The notes under the pieces are model-generated. The model ran no database searches, was not told the DNA's origin, and worked only from the letters and a program-made list of their open reading frames with translations. A program made the position numbers and the translations under genes. This document shows positions 13,843-26,084 of a DNA stretch of 64,000 bases, one piece after another. Numbering within the stretch: position 1 is the first letter of the stretch; every line of letters begins with the position of its first letter. This DNA comes from Typha latifolia (lineage: Eukaryota; Streptophyta; Magnoliopsida; Poales; Typhaceae). The DNA is taken from positions 261,209 through 325,208 of the forward strand of contig CM034100.1 in assembly GCA_019914945.1 (NCBI GenBank), read 5' to 3'.

Positions 13843-16772
13843 GTAGGTACCCAAGTCATGCTCTCATCTTCCATATACATGTTATTTCTATCCTGGAATT
13901 CTACTTTCACATTCCTTGAGAAGCACAGTTTTGCAGATATTCTTCCTCGAGTACAATCTCATTGATTTCAGTGTGAGAATCAGGATAACTCGACATCCTG
14001 TAGAGAGGATGAAGTGACTCCGTGGTCTTTACATGAAGCACCATGCACAATTAAATTGCACGTTATCAACCTAAAGTGCACAAAGTGCCCTTGGCAGATA
14101 TTGTGAATTAAAGGAGCAGAACAAAAAAGTACCATGATATTTTGATATAGAGTACGGATAGTATAGACTTTTCATGCAGGTGGATTTGTGATTATGAAAT
14201 TGTTTTAATTATTGGAAGCTTATATAATAATTAAAATATTGATAAAACATGGCACTATAACTAATTGGACCTCAACTATTGATAGCTAGATTAACTTTCA
14301 CGTGATCTCTCGATGAAAGCTTTTAACTTCTTAAAGGGATACATTGTGTCACAACATGTCTTAAAAGTATAGGTTTCATAATTCATACTCTTTGAGGGCG
14401 TACTTATATCCAAGAGGTTACATGTTACAAGTCTTAGAAAATAGAAACATCCTCCTTAGAATGAAAATGGGATATATTGTACCATAACATGGCATAACAT
14501 GGTTTTCCACTGGGGATATACTATGATCAAGGCTCCTCTACACTCTTCCTGTGGATGTAATCACTTTTTCTTGAACTTCAGTAGGTAGTTCCCTTTGATT
14601 CATGGTCTTATTTCCCCAAACGGAAGCCTACATGGATGTTCCTAGGGAAGATAATGGTTATATTTGTGCACTTCTAAACATAACCAGTTGAAAATTTTCT
14701 GTCTTTTTCTTGTTGTGAATTTCTTGTTTTCTGAAAAATAATTATCTTTACCAACCAATCTCTGTCTCTCTGCAGAAAAAGTTGAACACCCCTGATGTGC
14801 ATAGAAGATGCATTGTGCGCCTAATCATGTACCATGTTTGTGTAAACTTACCGGTTATAATTTTTTCCTACCCTGCTTTCAGATACATGGGCCTGAAAAG
14901 CAGTCTTCCTTTACCACCCTGGTACCTGCATATTTTCCCTCGTATATAATTGAAGTTCCTCTATTCTTTAAGGAGAACGATATTTCCAGCACAAGTACTA
15001 TTGCAACATTTGTTGTCACCAGCTAAAATATTTCTTTTAAGTCTGATAAAAACTGAAAAAGCTATGTATGATTGAGTTTCTGCAATAAGAAAATAATTCA
15101 ATTACAGTTATTTGATGCATCAATTTGCTGTTAGTTATGGTTGCTCGCTTTATGTATGCATGAAATTCTTTTCTTTGTCTGCAGGACCGTTATTCTTTCT
15201 CAAATAGTATTATATTTCATCCTGGAAGATTTTGTGTTCTATTGGGGTCACAGATTACTGCATACAAAATTGCTGTACAAGCATATCCATAGTGTTCATC
15301 ATGAGTAAGTCCATTTCTTCTACAGTTTGTTCATCCCTTCTTTCTTTATGTAATCAATTGATGTTCAGGTATGCTACTCCTTTTGGGTTGACTTCTGAGT
15401 ATGCCCATCCTGCTGAAATATTATTTCTTGGTTTTGCAACATTCATTGGTCCTGCTCTTACTGGTCCGCATCTATTCACATTGTGGTTATGGATGATACT
15501 GAGAGTCTTGGAGACAGTTGAGGCTCATTGTGGGTATGACCTCCCCTGGAGTCCCTCAAATTTTTTACCACTGTATGGGGGGTGAGTGCAGTAGTAAACA
15601 ACAATCTTTTGTGCTTGCCTAAGAGTCTTTCGAGTTATTTGGTGTTCATCACTTGACACCTTTTATGTTCGCTTTGGTAGTGCTGAATTCCATGACTACC
15701 ATCATCGTGTGCTGTATACTAAGTCCGGGAATTACTCATCAACTTTCATCTACATGGACTGGTGAGTATGTCATCTTAATATATATTCCTGTCTGTGTAT
15801 ATATATACACACCAGATTTTTGCTGCATTTCTAGGTACAAAGATATAATTACCACTTTTTTTTTTTTTGTTGAAAGATGAAGATGACAAGGATGAAATGT
15901 AATAGGAGGCAGTATCAAGCTTCTTTTTCTCTCGCTGCCTGTTGGACTAATAGCACTTGTCTGAAAAATCACTTCAAAAGAATTTCTGTACTGTAGTAAG
16001 TGTGTTCCTCTGAACAGAGGACACCCTAAGGGAAGTTGGTGCTGCTTTAGTAACTACTAAGACAGCAATGTCATAGAAGAGCACAGGGCCTGAAACCTCC
16101 GAGTTTTTTGTTTTTCAATACAAGAGTAAAGATACTGGTGCCAATAAGAATGACCAGTTTTGCTTTCTTGGAGATACCGAGATCTTGATTATCTCATATT
16201 TTGACCTTAAAATAGAATTATGAAGACTTCTTGATCTCCCTCACTCATTTCCCTGCTTTTGTTATAGATATTCATTCATCAAACTTGATCTTAGCAACTT
16301 ACTTTCCTAAAGAAGGAAAATTTATTAGAGTAGTAACAAATCCTTAAGACATACTTTTCTTTCTTTATGCATCTATATACTTATTCGATTATGCTTGTCC
16401 ATCGGTTGATCTATGCTAACGTTTCTTTCTGCATCTATATTCTTTACGGTTCCCATCAAAGTTCTTCGTGTTCCTTTTCTGCGGTATGAATAATTGATGT
16501 TTGTTATTTAATGATTCTTTTATTCAGAGAACATGGTTCTCAGACCATGGCATGTTTTCTGACAACCGACATTTTTTGGTTATTCTGATTCTCCTATACG
16601 AGGATAATTCATACGGTTCCTTAGGTAGATAAAGAGCATCTTAGGCGTGTTTTCTTTTTGATACCTGCACATCCATTTTCTTCGTTGTCCTGATTCCTGA
16701 ACTCATTCACTATCTGCCAGGTTATTTGGCACGGATAAAGATTACAGGAAGCTGAAGGCAATTGAGGACTAA
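12498..16772 (+). CDS. SMO2: Sterol 4-alpha-methyl oxidase, SMO2 type
   Basis: Endoplasmic reticulum non-haem di-iron oxidase. SMO2 acts in removal of the second C-4 methyl group in phytosterol synthesis, on 4-alpha-methyl sterols. Exons: 12498-12527, 13246-13383, 14776-14921, 15185-15304, 15369-15581, 15681-15761 and 16721-16772, giving 259 aa (family about 260-266). The start MASLLESGW and the block THFSEFQLATFGTFILHE match SMO2 rather than SMO1. The three histidine clusters that bind the iron pair are HRLLH (127-131), HSVHH (140-144) and HDYHH (220-224). Hydrophobic segments surround them. The long second intron carries a (GA) microsatellite. There is no ER-retrieval dilysine at the very end; the protein ends KAIED. 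The gene is convergent with the PP2C gene. Confidence 0.95.
13775..13839. repeat. (AG)n microsatellite in SMO2 intron 2
   Basis: An uninterrupted AG dinucleotide run of about 65 bp inside the 1.4-kb second intron. It is the longest perfect dinucleotide tract in the window. Confidence 0.97.
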
Positions 16773-17755
16773 GTGGTCAAACAAAATTGAGGAGTTGGGT
16801 GAATTCTTGGTAATACCATGCTCACCTGTATGGTGACGTTAAGTTTTTTAAATTATAGTGAAGAAATGTGCGCTGTTTTGTCTGTTGGTAAACTTGCTCG
16901 TGTCAGTGTAAGGTTTGATGAACTGAGTATAATATTTTTTCTCTTTTCTTTTAACATGTAAATGCAACTCCATAGAGTAAGATACCGGCACCAATGCGAC
17001 ATGATGAGAGCAATAAGCTGGTAGCAGATAAGTATCTGTTAAGTATTTAACATGTTCTCTCTGTGAATTGGTTGAATTTCCTGGAACTGTTGGTCTACTA
17101 GAAATTAAAGACTGTTATATTGTGCGAACAAGTTGAATTATCCTGTACAAACTCCATCTGCGGCCGAATAAATTCAAAGTATCACTTTTATTCAAGAAAG
17201 CAAAATAAGCTCAACTAGAGGCACTGTAAATCCAGTTTTACATGTCTCGGTGAGTTTGCGAAATTACTCACTGGTCCTGGTGGGGTCACAATTTCCTGCT
17301 CCTAATCCCAACCTGGATGTGTTCATAATTTTTATGTTGAGCTGCATCTAGAATTCAACTTCTCTGCTTTATGCTCATTTATTTATTAAGTTTTAATATT
17401 AAGCTATAAATATTGGAGGCCAAACAGAATCCAAGAGAAACGGAAGCTTAAGATTGATCATCCCTGCAAACAGTATTTTCTACACGGAAATGCTTAAGTT
17501 GAACATATCTTGAAAGAGTTCTATTTGGAAATGCTAAACATAAAGTTGAACATATAATGGAAATGCTAAAGATGAGATTTAATTTGCATATCCAATAGGT
17601 GGAATTTCGTCGTCGTTACTTCTGCACGAGGACTCTTTCTTACAACATTTAGCATATAAAAAAGAAAAATGTTAAAAAATAAAATAAAATAAAAACTAAT
17701 GAAGAAAGTTATATATATTTAAAAAAAAGAAAATTAAAACGTGAAATATTTTCTA
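16773..17755. other. Convergent spacer between SMO2 and PP2C
   Basis: Holds the 3' UTRs of two genes transcribed toward each other. It is AT-rich, especially 17640-17750 just past the PP2C stop. No further gene is visible. Confidence 0.6.
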
Positions 17756-19130
17756 CTAAGTCTTTGAACTCCTGCTGAGATCGATCACCACCACGCTCAC
17801 ATTATCCGCACTCTGCTTCGCCAAAGCCAGCTTGGTGAGCATCATCGCGGCATCCGCGCACGCCTTATCCGAGCCCACCACCCCCTTCCTTTCCCGCATG
17901 GACATCCGAACGACATCGCACGCCATCTCGTTACTCACCACATCCCACAGCCCATCACTCGCCAATATCAACCACTCGTCCTCCTCCTCCCTCTCCGTCA
18001 CCGTCACCTCCGGCTCCGATATCACGAACGGCTTCAAATAACTATCCCCTATTCCCCGAATTTAAAAAAAAAATTAAAAGAAAAAAGGAAAAAGAACACG
18101 TTAAGAGATGGCGAAACAACTAGCATCGAACAAAGTCATGAAAAAGTAAACAACTCACCTATTGCTCGTGACATGGCAAGTACTCCGAGAACTCTCGCCC
18201 CATCCCAGTATATGACTCGCCCGCCCGCCGCTTCGATCCGCTCCAACTCATCTGGCCGGTCCGGCTACAAAAGAAAAAGAATATGAACAAATCGTCAAAA
18301 AAAACAAAAAGAAACGAAAGGGAGCACTAATTATTTATCAAACCTTGTGATCGGAGGAGAGGGACAACGGGACGCCGTTGCGGCAGAGGACGGCGCGGGA
18401 ATCGCCGCAGTTCGCGACGACGATTCGAGTGAGCCCCACCACGGCGACGAGAGCGGTGGAGCCCACGTGCTCGCACTTGGGCATCTTGAGCTCGCACCGG
18501 CAGGTGGGGTCTCGGAAAGGCCCCCTCGCCTCGGCGTCCATCCTTGCGAAGCTCCTCTCCATAGCAGTCGTCCAGAACTCCTCGGGCGGCGGATCGGTCG
18601 ACCCGAGACCGTCTATTTCCTCCGCCACCATCTCGTGCAACGTCTCCTTGCACGACATCGCCACCTACAATAAGAAATAGAGAGATCAGATCAAGGACTA
18701 GATAAAGAAGACGAGAGAGAGAGAGAGAGAGAGAGAATTAAAAACTCACATGCGAGCAACCGTGTCCATCGAAGACGCCGAAGAAATCGAATCCTTGCCG
18801 TACGAAGCCCGTATGGATTGAGACGGCATCCTCCATATCCCTCCTCCGTCCGCATATGGACACCATCCCGTACCGTGGGAGCTCATTGGACGGCCTCGAT
18901 TCGATCGACCTCGCCCTCGAAGAATCCAGACTCGAGCTCGATCCGACCATCCCCGTCCGCTTCCGCCGCGATGATTCCTCCATCTCCGGCGCCATCGCCT
19001 CTGCTTGGGTGACGAATCCGAACCGCCGGACCACAACCCGACGGCGCTTGGCCGCGCGGGAGCTCCGCTGGGGCTCGGCCTTCCTTGTCGCTTCCGTTGA
19101 GCTCACTAAATCGCAGCAAATCTCCGCCAT
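17756..19130 (-). CDS. Clade A protein phosphatase 2C, HAI type
   Basis: Metal-dependent Ser/Thr phosphatase. Clade A members inhibit SnRK2 kinases and act as abscisic acid co-receptors with PYR/PYL proteins. Exons: 18750-19130, 18344-18664, 18159-18264 and 17756-18048, giving 366 aa. The N-terminus [11 protein letters not shown] is typical of HAI-group proteins. A basic run [11 protein letters not shown] follows at 26-36 and may be a nuclear localisation signal. Catalytic motifs are RRRDMED (95-101), DGHG (121-124), CGDSRA (213-218), SDGLWD (300-305) and ADNVSV (350-355). Trp254, in [10 protein letters not shown], is the residue that reads the ABA-bound receptor in clade A enzymes; it is missing in AHG1, so this is a receptor-competent type. 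Intron 1 holds a (GA) run next to the donor. Upstream ABRE cores fit the ABA induction known for this group. Confidence 0.95.
18713..18736. repeat. (GA)n microsatellite in PP2C intron 1
   Basis: About 24 bp of GA repeats, ending 13 bp from the exon 1 donor site on the minus strand. It occupies a large share of an 85-bp intron. Confidence 0.95.
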
Positions 19131-19381
19131 TGAGAAAAGGTTCGAAGCTCTAAAAATATTTCTCCTCTCCTTCGAACTCGAAATCTTGGGGTGGGTTAAA
19201 AATGATGGTAATGCAACAGAAAGCCCCTCCCGGAAGCAGCTTCTGGACAGCTACACCGGTGTGCCGTCGCTCTCTCCCGCCAGAATCGAGACATCACAGC
19301 CGTTCATCGAGCTGCTCATCGTCTCTCTCCCCTTCTAAACTTAACACGTTAGCTAAGAGGCCACGATGTTAACAAAAGGAA

Positions 19382-19934
19382 ACGTGGCAGTGGAAAAACG
19401 AGCCATGCTAAACGAAGTCAGTAGTCTTCTCCTTTACTGACACGCATGTGGCCCCCCAACCCCAAATCCCTTTATTTATTTTTTTCCGCACATAATAGTT
19501 CTAGATGAGAGAGTTAATAAGTTATATTCACATTTTTTAAAAAAAAAATTAAATTTTGAATCCTTTCATAAGTTATATTGATCCACTGATGTTGGCAGGT
19601 GTCAGCACGAGGACAATTATGAATGTGTTCCCTGTTCGGGATAATGTCTCTCATACGACTTTTAGGAAGGCGAATAGTGACACGATCTCCTGAGGGGGTT
19701 GGGGGGGTGCGGGGACCTCAGGCGACGACGTTGACGCTTATAGCGGAGAGATGCTACTCGAGCTCCATACGTGGCAAAATTTTTATGCCTTTTCTCTTAC
19801 TTAATATGCCACGTTTCCAGGTTCGCGCCTATATACTCTCATATGCTTAAACTTTGAAAGTTGATGCTTTCTTTTTATACATGCATCCATCCACCTTTAA
19901 TTTGCTCGTTGAAACTTCTCCGTGTCTGCCACGT
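19382..19934. promoter_or_regulatory. ABRE-core cluster upstream of the PP2C gene
   Basis: The ABA-response element core ACGTGGC occurs four times, at 19382-19388 (plus), 19769-19775 (plus), 19808-19814 (minus) and 19928-19934 (minus). These are about 250-800 bp upstream of the PP2C start codon. bZIP factors of the ABF/AREB group bind this core. That they regulate PP2C is inferred from position and from the known ABA induction of clade A PP2Cs. Confidence 0.6.
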
Positions 19935-20729
19935 AAAAGCTCAAAATATCATATTTAATTATCTATTACTCAGCACATATCTACCTCTATCTAATGTAAG
20001 TGATAGTTATTATCATTTCATCTATTAATCTCCCCTGCATCTCCTAACTGAATTATTAAAAGTATCCAAGAGACCAAGAATAAATGCTACGTTCTTTCTT
20101 TCCGACCCCTCATTCTTTTAGATATTTACAAGGCAACACTATACAGCAGTAAAAAAAAATTTCTATTAATTTATTAAGAGAAATAAGAACTTTATAATAT
20201 TCTACTAATTATCGCCGCTAAAATTTGAATAGGATTGTCCTCGTGCAATATTAGTTTTTTTTTTTTTTTTTTTAAACTATTTGACATGGCGGTATATAAA
20301 TTCTGCACTGATAACTGGTCAACTATAAAATAACCAGGTTAGCATTTACGAGCAGCATGAGAATCACCACCTCCCTGTACATAGACGCTTTCTGGAAACT
20401 TGCAAGAGATTTATAATTTGGATTATTAATATGAGGAGGAAGGAAAAAAAATCTTAATATCCTGGCATATTTAGGTTATAGATTTCGGTGTCGGTTTGAT
20501 TTAAACAAGACTGTACATTCTCGAGCAATATCGTACTTCTGGGTCACCTGCATTTCACGAGAAAACGGTGGTATCTAATTACTGATGATTAAGACAAATC
20601 TTTGCCCATGGTATTCAGCTACTTGACAGGAAAAATGCAATCCTAACACTCTTTATGTCGACCATTAGGATATGTGTCTGTCCAGGCCAACCTCCACGTA
20701 TTTGTTCTTTTATTTGTCATTATTCAAAT

Positions 20730-20731
<2 letters not shown>

Positions 20732-20763
<32 letters not shown>
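20732..20763. repeat. (TA)n microsatellite
   Basis: About 32 bp of alternating TA in the intergenic region between the PP2C and zinc-finger genes. Confidence 0.95.
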
Positions 20764-20765
<2 letters not shown>

Positions 20766-21448
20766 ATATAGTTGGATTTTTAATTACCGCCATGAGACTA
20801 AGTCCTCTTGTCTAGTTTATAGGAATAATTTGCAAGCTCCAAATTACTGGAACAAACAATTTATGCTTTACATCAAATTTTTTTTGATATACTTCATTTA
20901 GTTTTAATATTATATATTATTTTAGATTAATTAATACTTCACTCTTCTATGATTTGGTTTGATTGCACAAAACGCATTTATATTTTCAATTTAAGCACTT
21001 TCTACTCCAATAGTTATTTTTTTTAATTATATTTGGCTAACCTAAAATTTGAATTTAAAAAATTAAAAATTTTTATTAAAAAATTATTTCTATTGAGGAT
21101 CTTTAGATTTGAGTTTCACTTTAATCGAGGTTATAGAGGTTTAAGTCGAGAGATTTATATAATTGAGTTAAACTATACGGGATAAAAATAAAATTAACCT
21201 TATTTTCTTTTATTGTCCTAAAAATCGAGGACTAGTTTAACGATCTAACACTCGTCTCTGGCCAGCTGGATTCTGCGTTGATTGGTATTCGGATGCATGT
21301 GAGATGTCGTTGTGATGAGTCAAAACAACCACCGGGTGTTGACGTGGAGAGCCGTGGAACCGAAGGGAGTACGTGATTCGCTGGCAAAAGGTGATGTGGA
21401 CGGCCCACTTATACTCTTCTCCTTTTCTCCCTTGAGAATCCCTTCATT

Positions 21449-21450
<2 letters not shown>

Positions 21451-21491
<41 letters not shown>
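21451..21491. repeat. (CT)n microsatellite
   Basis: About 41 bp of CT dinucleotides. Upstream, from roughly 21240 to 21450, there is a locally GC-richer patch, but no gene start was recognised after it. Confidence 0.95.
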
Positions 21492-21495
<4 letters not shown>

Positions 21496-21896
21496 TAAAT
21501 AAGTTCTTAGACAAAACGTCACCTATATTTTTAGTCTAATAATAATGGCAGAATTAGGACCATTTTATTTACAAGTTAAGGCTGCCCACTGTTTTATATC
21601 CATATCTGCATAGGAATAGATCGAGGTGGAAGTCTAATACATACGATATACTTTTGAGGAGGATAACAAGGAGATACTTTTATTTATTCACCAATTAGAA
21701 TAGTAATCGGGATTTAGAGGACCACGCTTTAAAGTGGCGACCTCTTTTTCCAAACCCTGCTTTTAATATCGGTGTTTAATACGTATGAAATACAAATCTA
21801 GCTGTTAAAAATATAAAGATATTAAATATATTTTATCTCCTAAACTGGTTAAAGAGGGCCACTAAAGAAATCGTTTATTATTTTGAATATTGCTTT

Positions 21897-22030
21897 GGGT
21901 CTTGTTTAGTTTGAGACTAAGTTCGAACTTGATTAATTAGTCTTATTTTTCAGTCTTAATTTTTTAAAAATAAATTTAATTATATATAAAAAATAAAAAA
22001 TTATTTGATTACCGAATCATTTTAGAATAT
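21897..22030. mobile_element. Partial Tourist-like MITE, related to the copy at 25900
   Basis: The segment begins GGGTCTTGTTTAGTTTGAG and goes on with GACTAAGTTCGAACTTGATT. It aligns by eye to the reverse complement of the 3' end of the element at 25900-26084 (GGGCTTGTTTGATTTGAGGC, then TAAGTCCAGAACTTAATTAG). The opposite terminal repeat was not found, so the right edge is a guess and the copy looks truncated or badly decayed. Confidence 0.5.
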
Positions 22031-25000
22031 ATATATATATACATCCTTGGATTGCTAACAATAATTCCCTTTGATTACTATATATTAAAATGTACAAGAT
22101 AAACCTACTACTAACCAAGTTAAAAGAAAAAAAAAAGTTAAAAATTAAAAGCCAAATTACAGAATTACAATACAAATTCTTGAACATCTCAACATTGCAA
22201 ATCTCTTGTATATATATATATATATATTTTTTTTTTCTCTCTCTAGTAAACCATTGTCAATGATTTTCTATGGTAGCATCTGGAAACCTTGCAGCAATGA
22301 ATTCTCTGATAACCTAGTCATTGCCCTTCATACTGTAAATAGAAATGGACCGCTCACTGCTATGTAATAGAAAAATGCAACAGGTATGCCACCAGAATAA
22401 CAGACAGTTATTTACTCTCCCTGATGCCAGAGAAGGTCTAAGAAATCATCTGTTCTTCGAAACCCTTCTGCTGAAGAAGCTGCACAGAACAGAGGAATCA
22501 GGTAAGTTATCCCTAAAGAAGCATAGATATGTCAAGCAAGTATAAGGCAACAGCGTGCTGTGTTCAAGTATTGGGTCAACTTGTTAGATAGAAAAGATTT
22601 TAGCTTTCATCGACGTAAAACAGGTTGCAATATGACGTAGCATTATCATGTTAAGGGAAAGTTATGTTAAAATTGACCAAATCTTATTCCAAGAGAATAA
22701 AATAGAACATATAGAAAGGAAACTTTCCCAGATAATGTAGCATTATCGTGTTGTTGAAGTCAAATCCCCCGACTGTAGAAAAGTCGTGCGGTTGGTGATG
22801 CAGAGAATCTGCTCCCTGTTAACAATAATAACATTGACCAGTTACCCAAACTGCAGCAGGTGCTTTACACAACTATAAGTCTGCCTGCCTGCCTGGTTGA
22901 TCATCCCATTATTATTTTATCGGTAATCTCAGAGTTGCAGCTGGTGATTGATGGCCACAATTCTTGCTATGGTCAACTCTTTTGTTATTATATCTATCTC
23001 TAACAATCAAATCTTGGTCAGATTCTTTTTCTCTTTCAAATAAGCATCTTTTATGTATATCTGGTCAAAATCTTGTTTTGCCAAGTATTTTGATCTAGGT
23101 CACAAGACATGGAGAGTTCAGATAAATATGTCAATAGTGCAGTAAACTTTTGTGAACAGTATGGTAGATGCCTGAGAATGAGGCAAGAAAAAACCACCAA
23201 ACTGCTTGCAAAGTAGCAGAGCAAGAGAAGATATAATTCATTTTGTTTACTATGACACATGCACTGAATCTACTACCATTACCTCACTAAAAGGTATCTC
23301 CATTAAACAAATTCTAGATTCGCAATCTTTCTATCTGCTTTCCGACAGAAAACTAATTTCAAACTAGGATTCTTAATGAACAATCATATGGAAGGGCCGA
23401 CAAATATTTACCATCATATTCTTTAAATAGCTTACCTCCTATTTTCTGGACTGATCAAATCAAGCCAGTAGTACATAATCATTAACAATCATGTCGCAAC
23501 ATTTGCAAAGTAATCCGCATTAAAGGTCATAGCATTTTATGGTCAAGAATGAAGTCTATTTTCATCCAATATCAAAAGGAAGAAAAAAGGTATGCCGCAG
23601 TAATCGACACAATTAACACTGGCTTTCTTAGAACTTTAAAAAATTAAGTACTGGAAATTTTCAATCTAAAGAGATAATCTAAGGTCTACTACTTTCATAA
23701 TCATATCATTAAGAGTACATTTTTTCTGCTAAAAATGACAGAGGTCTGATCACCTAATGGAGAGGAATTCCCATAGCATTTAGCTTCAACTCTTTTATAT
23801 CACATCCTTAGACAAGGAGCAGGAATGTTTACATCGTTTAACAATCTTTAGAAGCTCTCTAGGGCAATTTCACATACAGCTTATATGCAATCCAGGCTTG
23901 TTGAATCTTACCAAAAAGGTCCGGGGAGATGATGCTAGGGGAGAATAAAAATGATGGGATTGATCCCCGAACGCCGCCTATTCCTCCACTGCAGAGTAAC
24001 TGGATAAGAAAAGAAGAAAAAAAAATCGGATAAAAATAGGAGAATAAACTTTGAAGACACCGACGCAATGAATTCAAGGATAGATTAATCCTGGAATAGA
24101 GAGGAATGGTAGTAAACGGTCGGATCCAAGAAAGATCCAAATTCGGATCCGGCAGAAATTTGAAGGCTATCCACTGGAAATTAATTAGTAATTGCTGAAA
24201 GGAATGTAAAATATGCATAATTAACTCTATCAAAGCACAAGAATATTGTAATCAAGAGTCTCGCAGAAGATCATAATGATAGATTCTCTTAATAAACTAA
24301 TGATGCATCCATTGGTGTTTTCTGAATGCATCCATGTTCTCCAGTGACAACAACCTCTCTTTGTGGCATATAAGCTGGTCACTCATATATACCGGTCAAT
24401 GTACTTAGTTATAATTAAATCCCAAGAATTCATTATTCTTAGTTTGCCATCCCTGTCAAGGAGAAAAACACTACCCAAATCCTTCAGTTGCTTGGTACGG
24501 GAGCAAGATCTTTTCTTACAGAGTCTTAGTTTGCGTCAACTAGTGATGAAGAAAAATAAAACTTAGATTGCATAAGTCTGAGTGAGATTGTCCCCATGGA
24601 ATGAATCAAAAGTTACCAATAGAAAACAAGTAAGAAAGAAAGTTTCTAGATTTGCACAAATTGTGAAATAAAGTATTTGTTAATGACTCTAAAAGCTTAC
24701 ATTGTTAGCGGAAGTGAGTTTTTAGAGAGAGATCAAAAGCTTTTGACAAGGTTGCTATCAGTAACTCTAACTTGCATGAGATGCTTTACGCAACCTCGGC
24801 ACTGCATTGAGATTATTGAATTACTATCTTATTAGTAATAATTAATATCCAATATGCAACAGATGAGGCCCACAGAGATTTGGCATATCCTGCTTGGTTT
24901 TTTGCATTATGGTAACGCATCGTTACTGTTTAAGAAAGAGACATTAATGAACAAAATAATGTTAAGAGGTTGCAAAGACTACTACGCACTTCCATAATTT

Positions 25001-25899
25001 TACGTACTTGGTAGAGGATCATATTAACCATTGCATGGGCAACAAAGATATATATATATATCTATTAGGAAATTTGTTTTACAGATCACCTTGATTTATT
25101 TCAGAATTAAATGGGTAGAGATAAGAGAATTTAATAGTTACAGAGAAAGAAGTGATCAGTCACATGCATGTCTGGTCTGCAATAATCATCCAAAACTTTT
25201 AGAGTTAACAACCAAAAAGCAAAAGACAAATAATGCCAAACCTACGCATAATGTCAAAAGATAATTAAATAAAAGGGAATCACCATTAGTATGGTGTTAT
25301 AACTTGTGCTCAAGTATATATACCATGATATCTTTCATGACAGATACCCTGTCATGCATACACATAATCTCACATGATAGAGACCACCAAGTCACATAAT
25401 TATGTATAAAATATTGCAAAAAGGACACCATAAATATAGCAAAATCCAGAGGTCTTTGTGTGACCAACAAGAAAGTAGAGGGAAAGAAATGAATAAAGAA
25501 AGTTGTGAATTTAATCCAGCAGTGTCGTCTATCTAAGTATCAGTACTACTGTGTAAGTGTCCATAGTTACAGTCTTACAGATCATCAACTGGCTCAAGGA
25601 AAAGGTTAGATAAGTCCAACCGACAGTCATGAGCATTAGGAATCCTAGTTTCCTAGCTGCCTTTTGGTCTCATTCTTCTTATTTGAACGTGTGGGTCTAC
25701 AGAGCCACCTACTCCCTGAAAGCCATGAAAGCCAACACTAGTTAAACCATAGTACAATAAACAAACTTTTTAAGTACTATAGCTTTCACTGGATATATTA
25801 CAAGGCAAGCTTCATTTTTGCTAGCTCAAGCAGTTGATGATCACCTCAAGTGTTTCATTTCATTGAATTCTCTTTCCTCGTCCCATGCCTCGAGCTTTA

Positions 25900-26084
25900 G
25901 GACCCGTTTGGTTTTAGTTCAAGGGAGGGTCTCTGAGTTAGTTCAAGAATCCCTAATTTAGTTTATTAATAAAAAAATTATATATTTTTTTATATCTAAC
26001 AAAGTTTACGCTTAAAAGAAATTAAGATTAAGAAATAAGATCAACTAATTAAGTTCTGGACTTAGCCTCAAATCAAACAAGCCC
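25900..26084. mobile_element. Tourist-like (PIF/Harbinger) MITE, complete
   Basis: A 185-bp AT-rich element bounded by imperfect terminal inverted repeats: GGACCCGTTTGGTTTTAGTT at the left, and GGGCTTGTTTGATTTGAGGC when the right end is read in reverse complement. It is flanked by TTA on both sides (25897-25899 and 26085-26087), the three-base target duplication of PIF/Harbinger elements. It has no coding capacity, as expected for a MITE. Confidence 0.75.

Noticed and set aside
14854..14889. Intron between SMO2 blocks VCVNLP and YMGLKSS
   Set aside because: GT and AG are present, but reading straight through gives VIIFSYPAFR, which matches the family. The exon is continuous.
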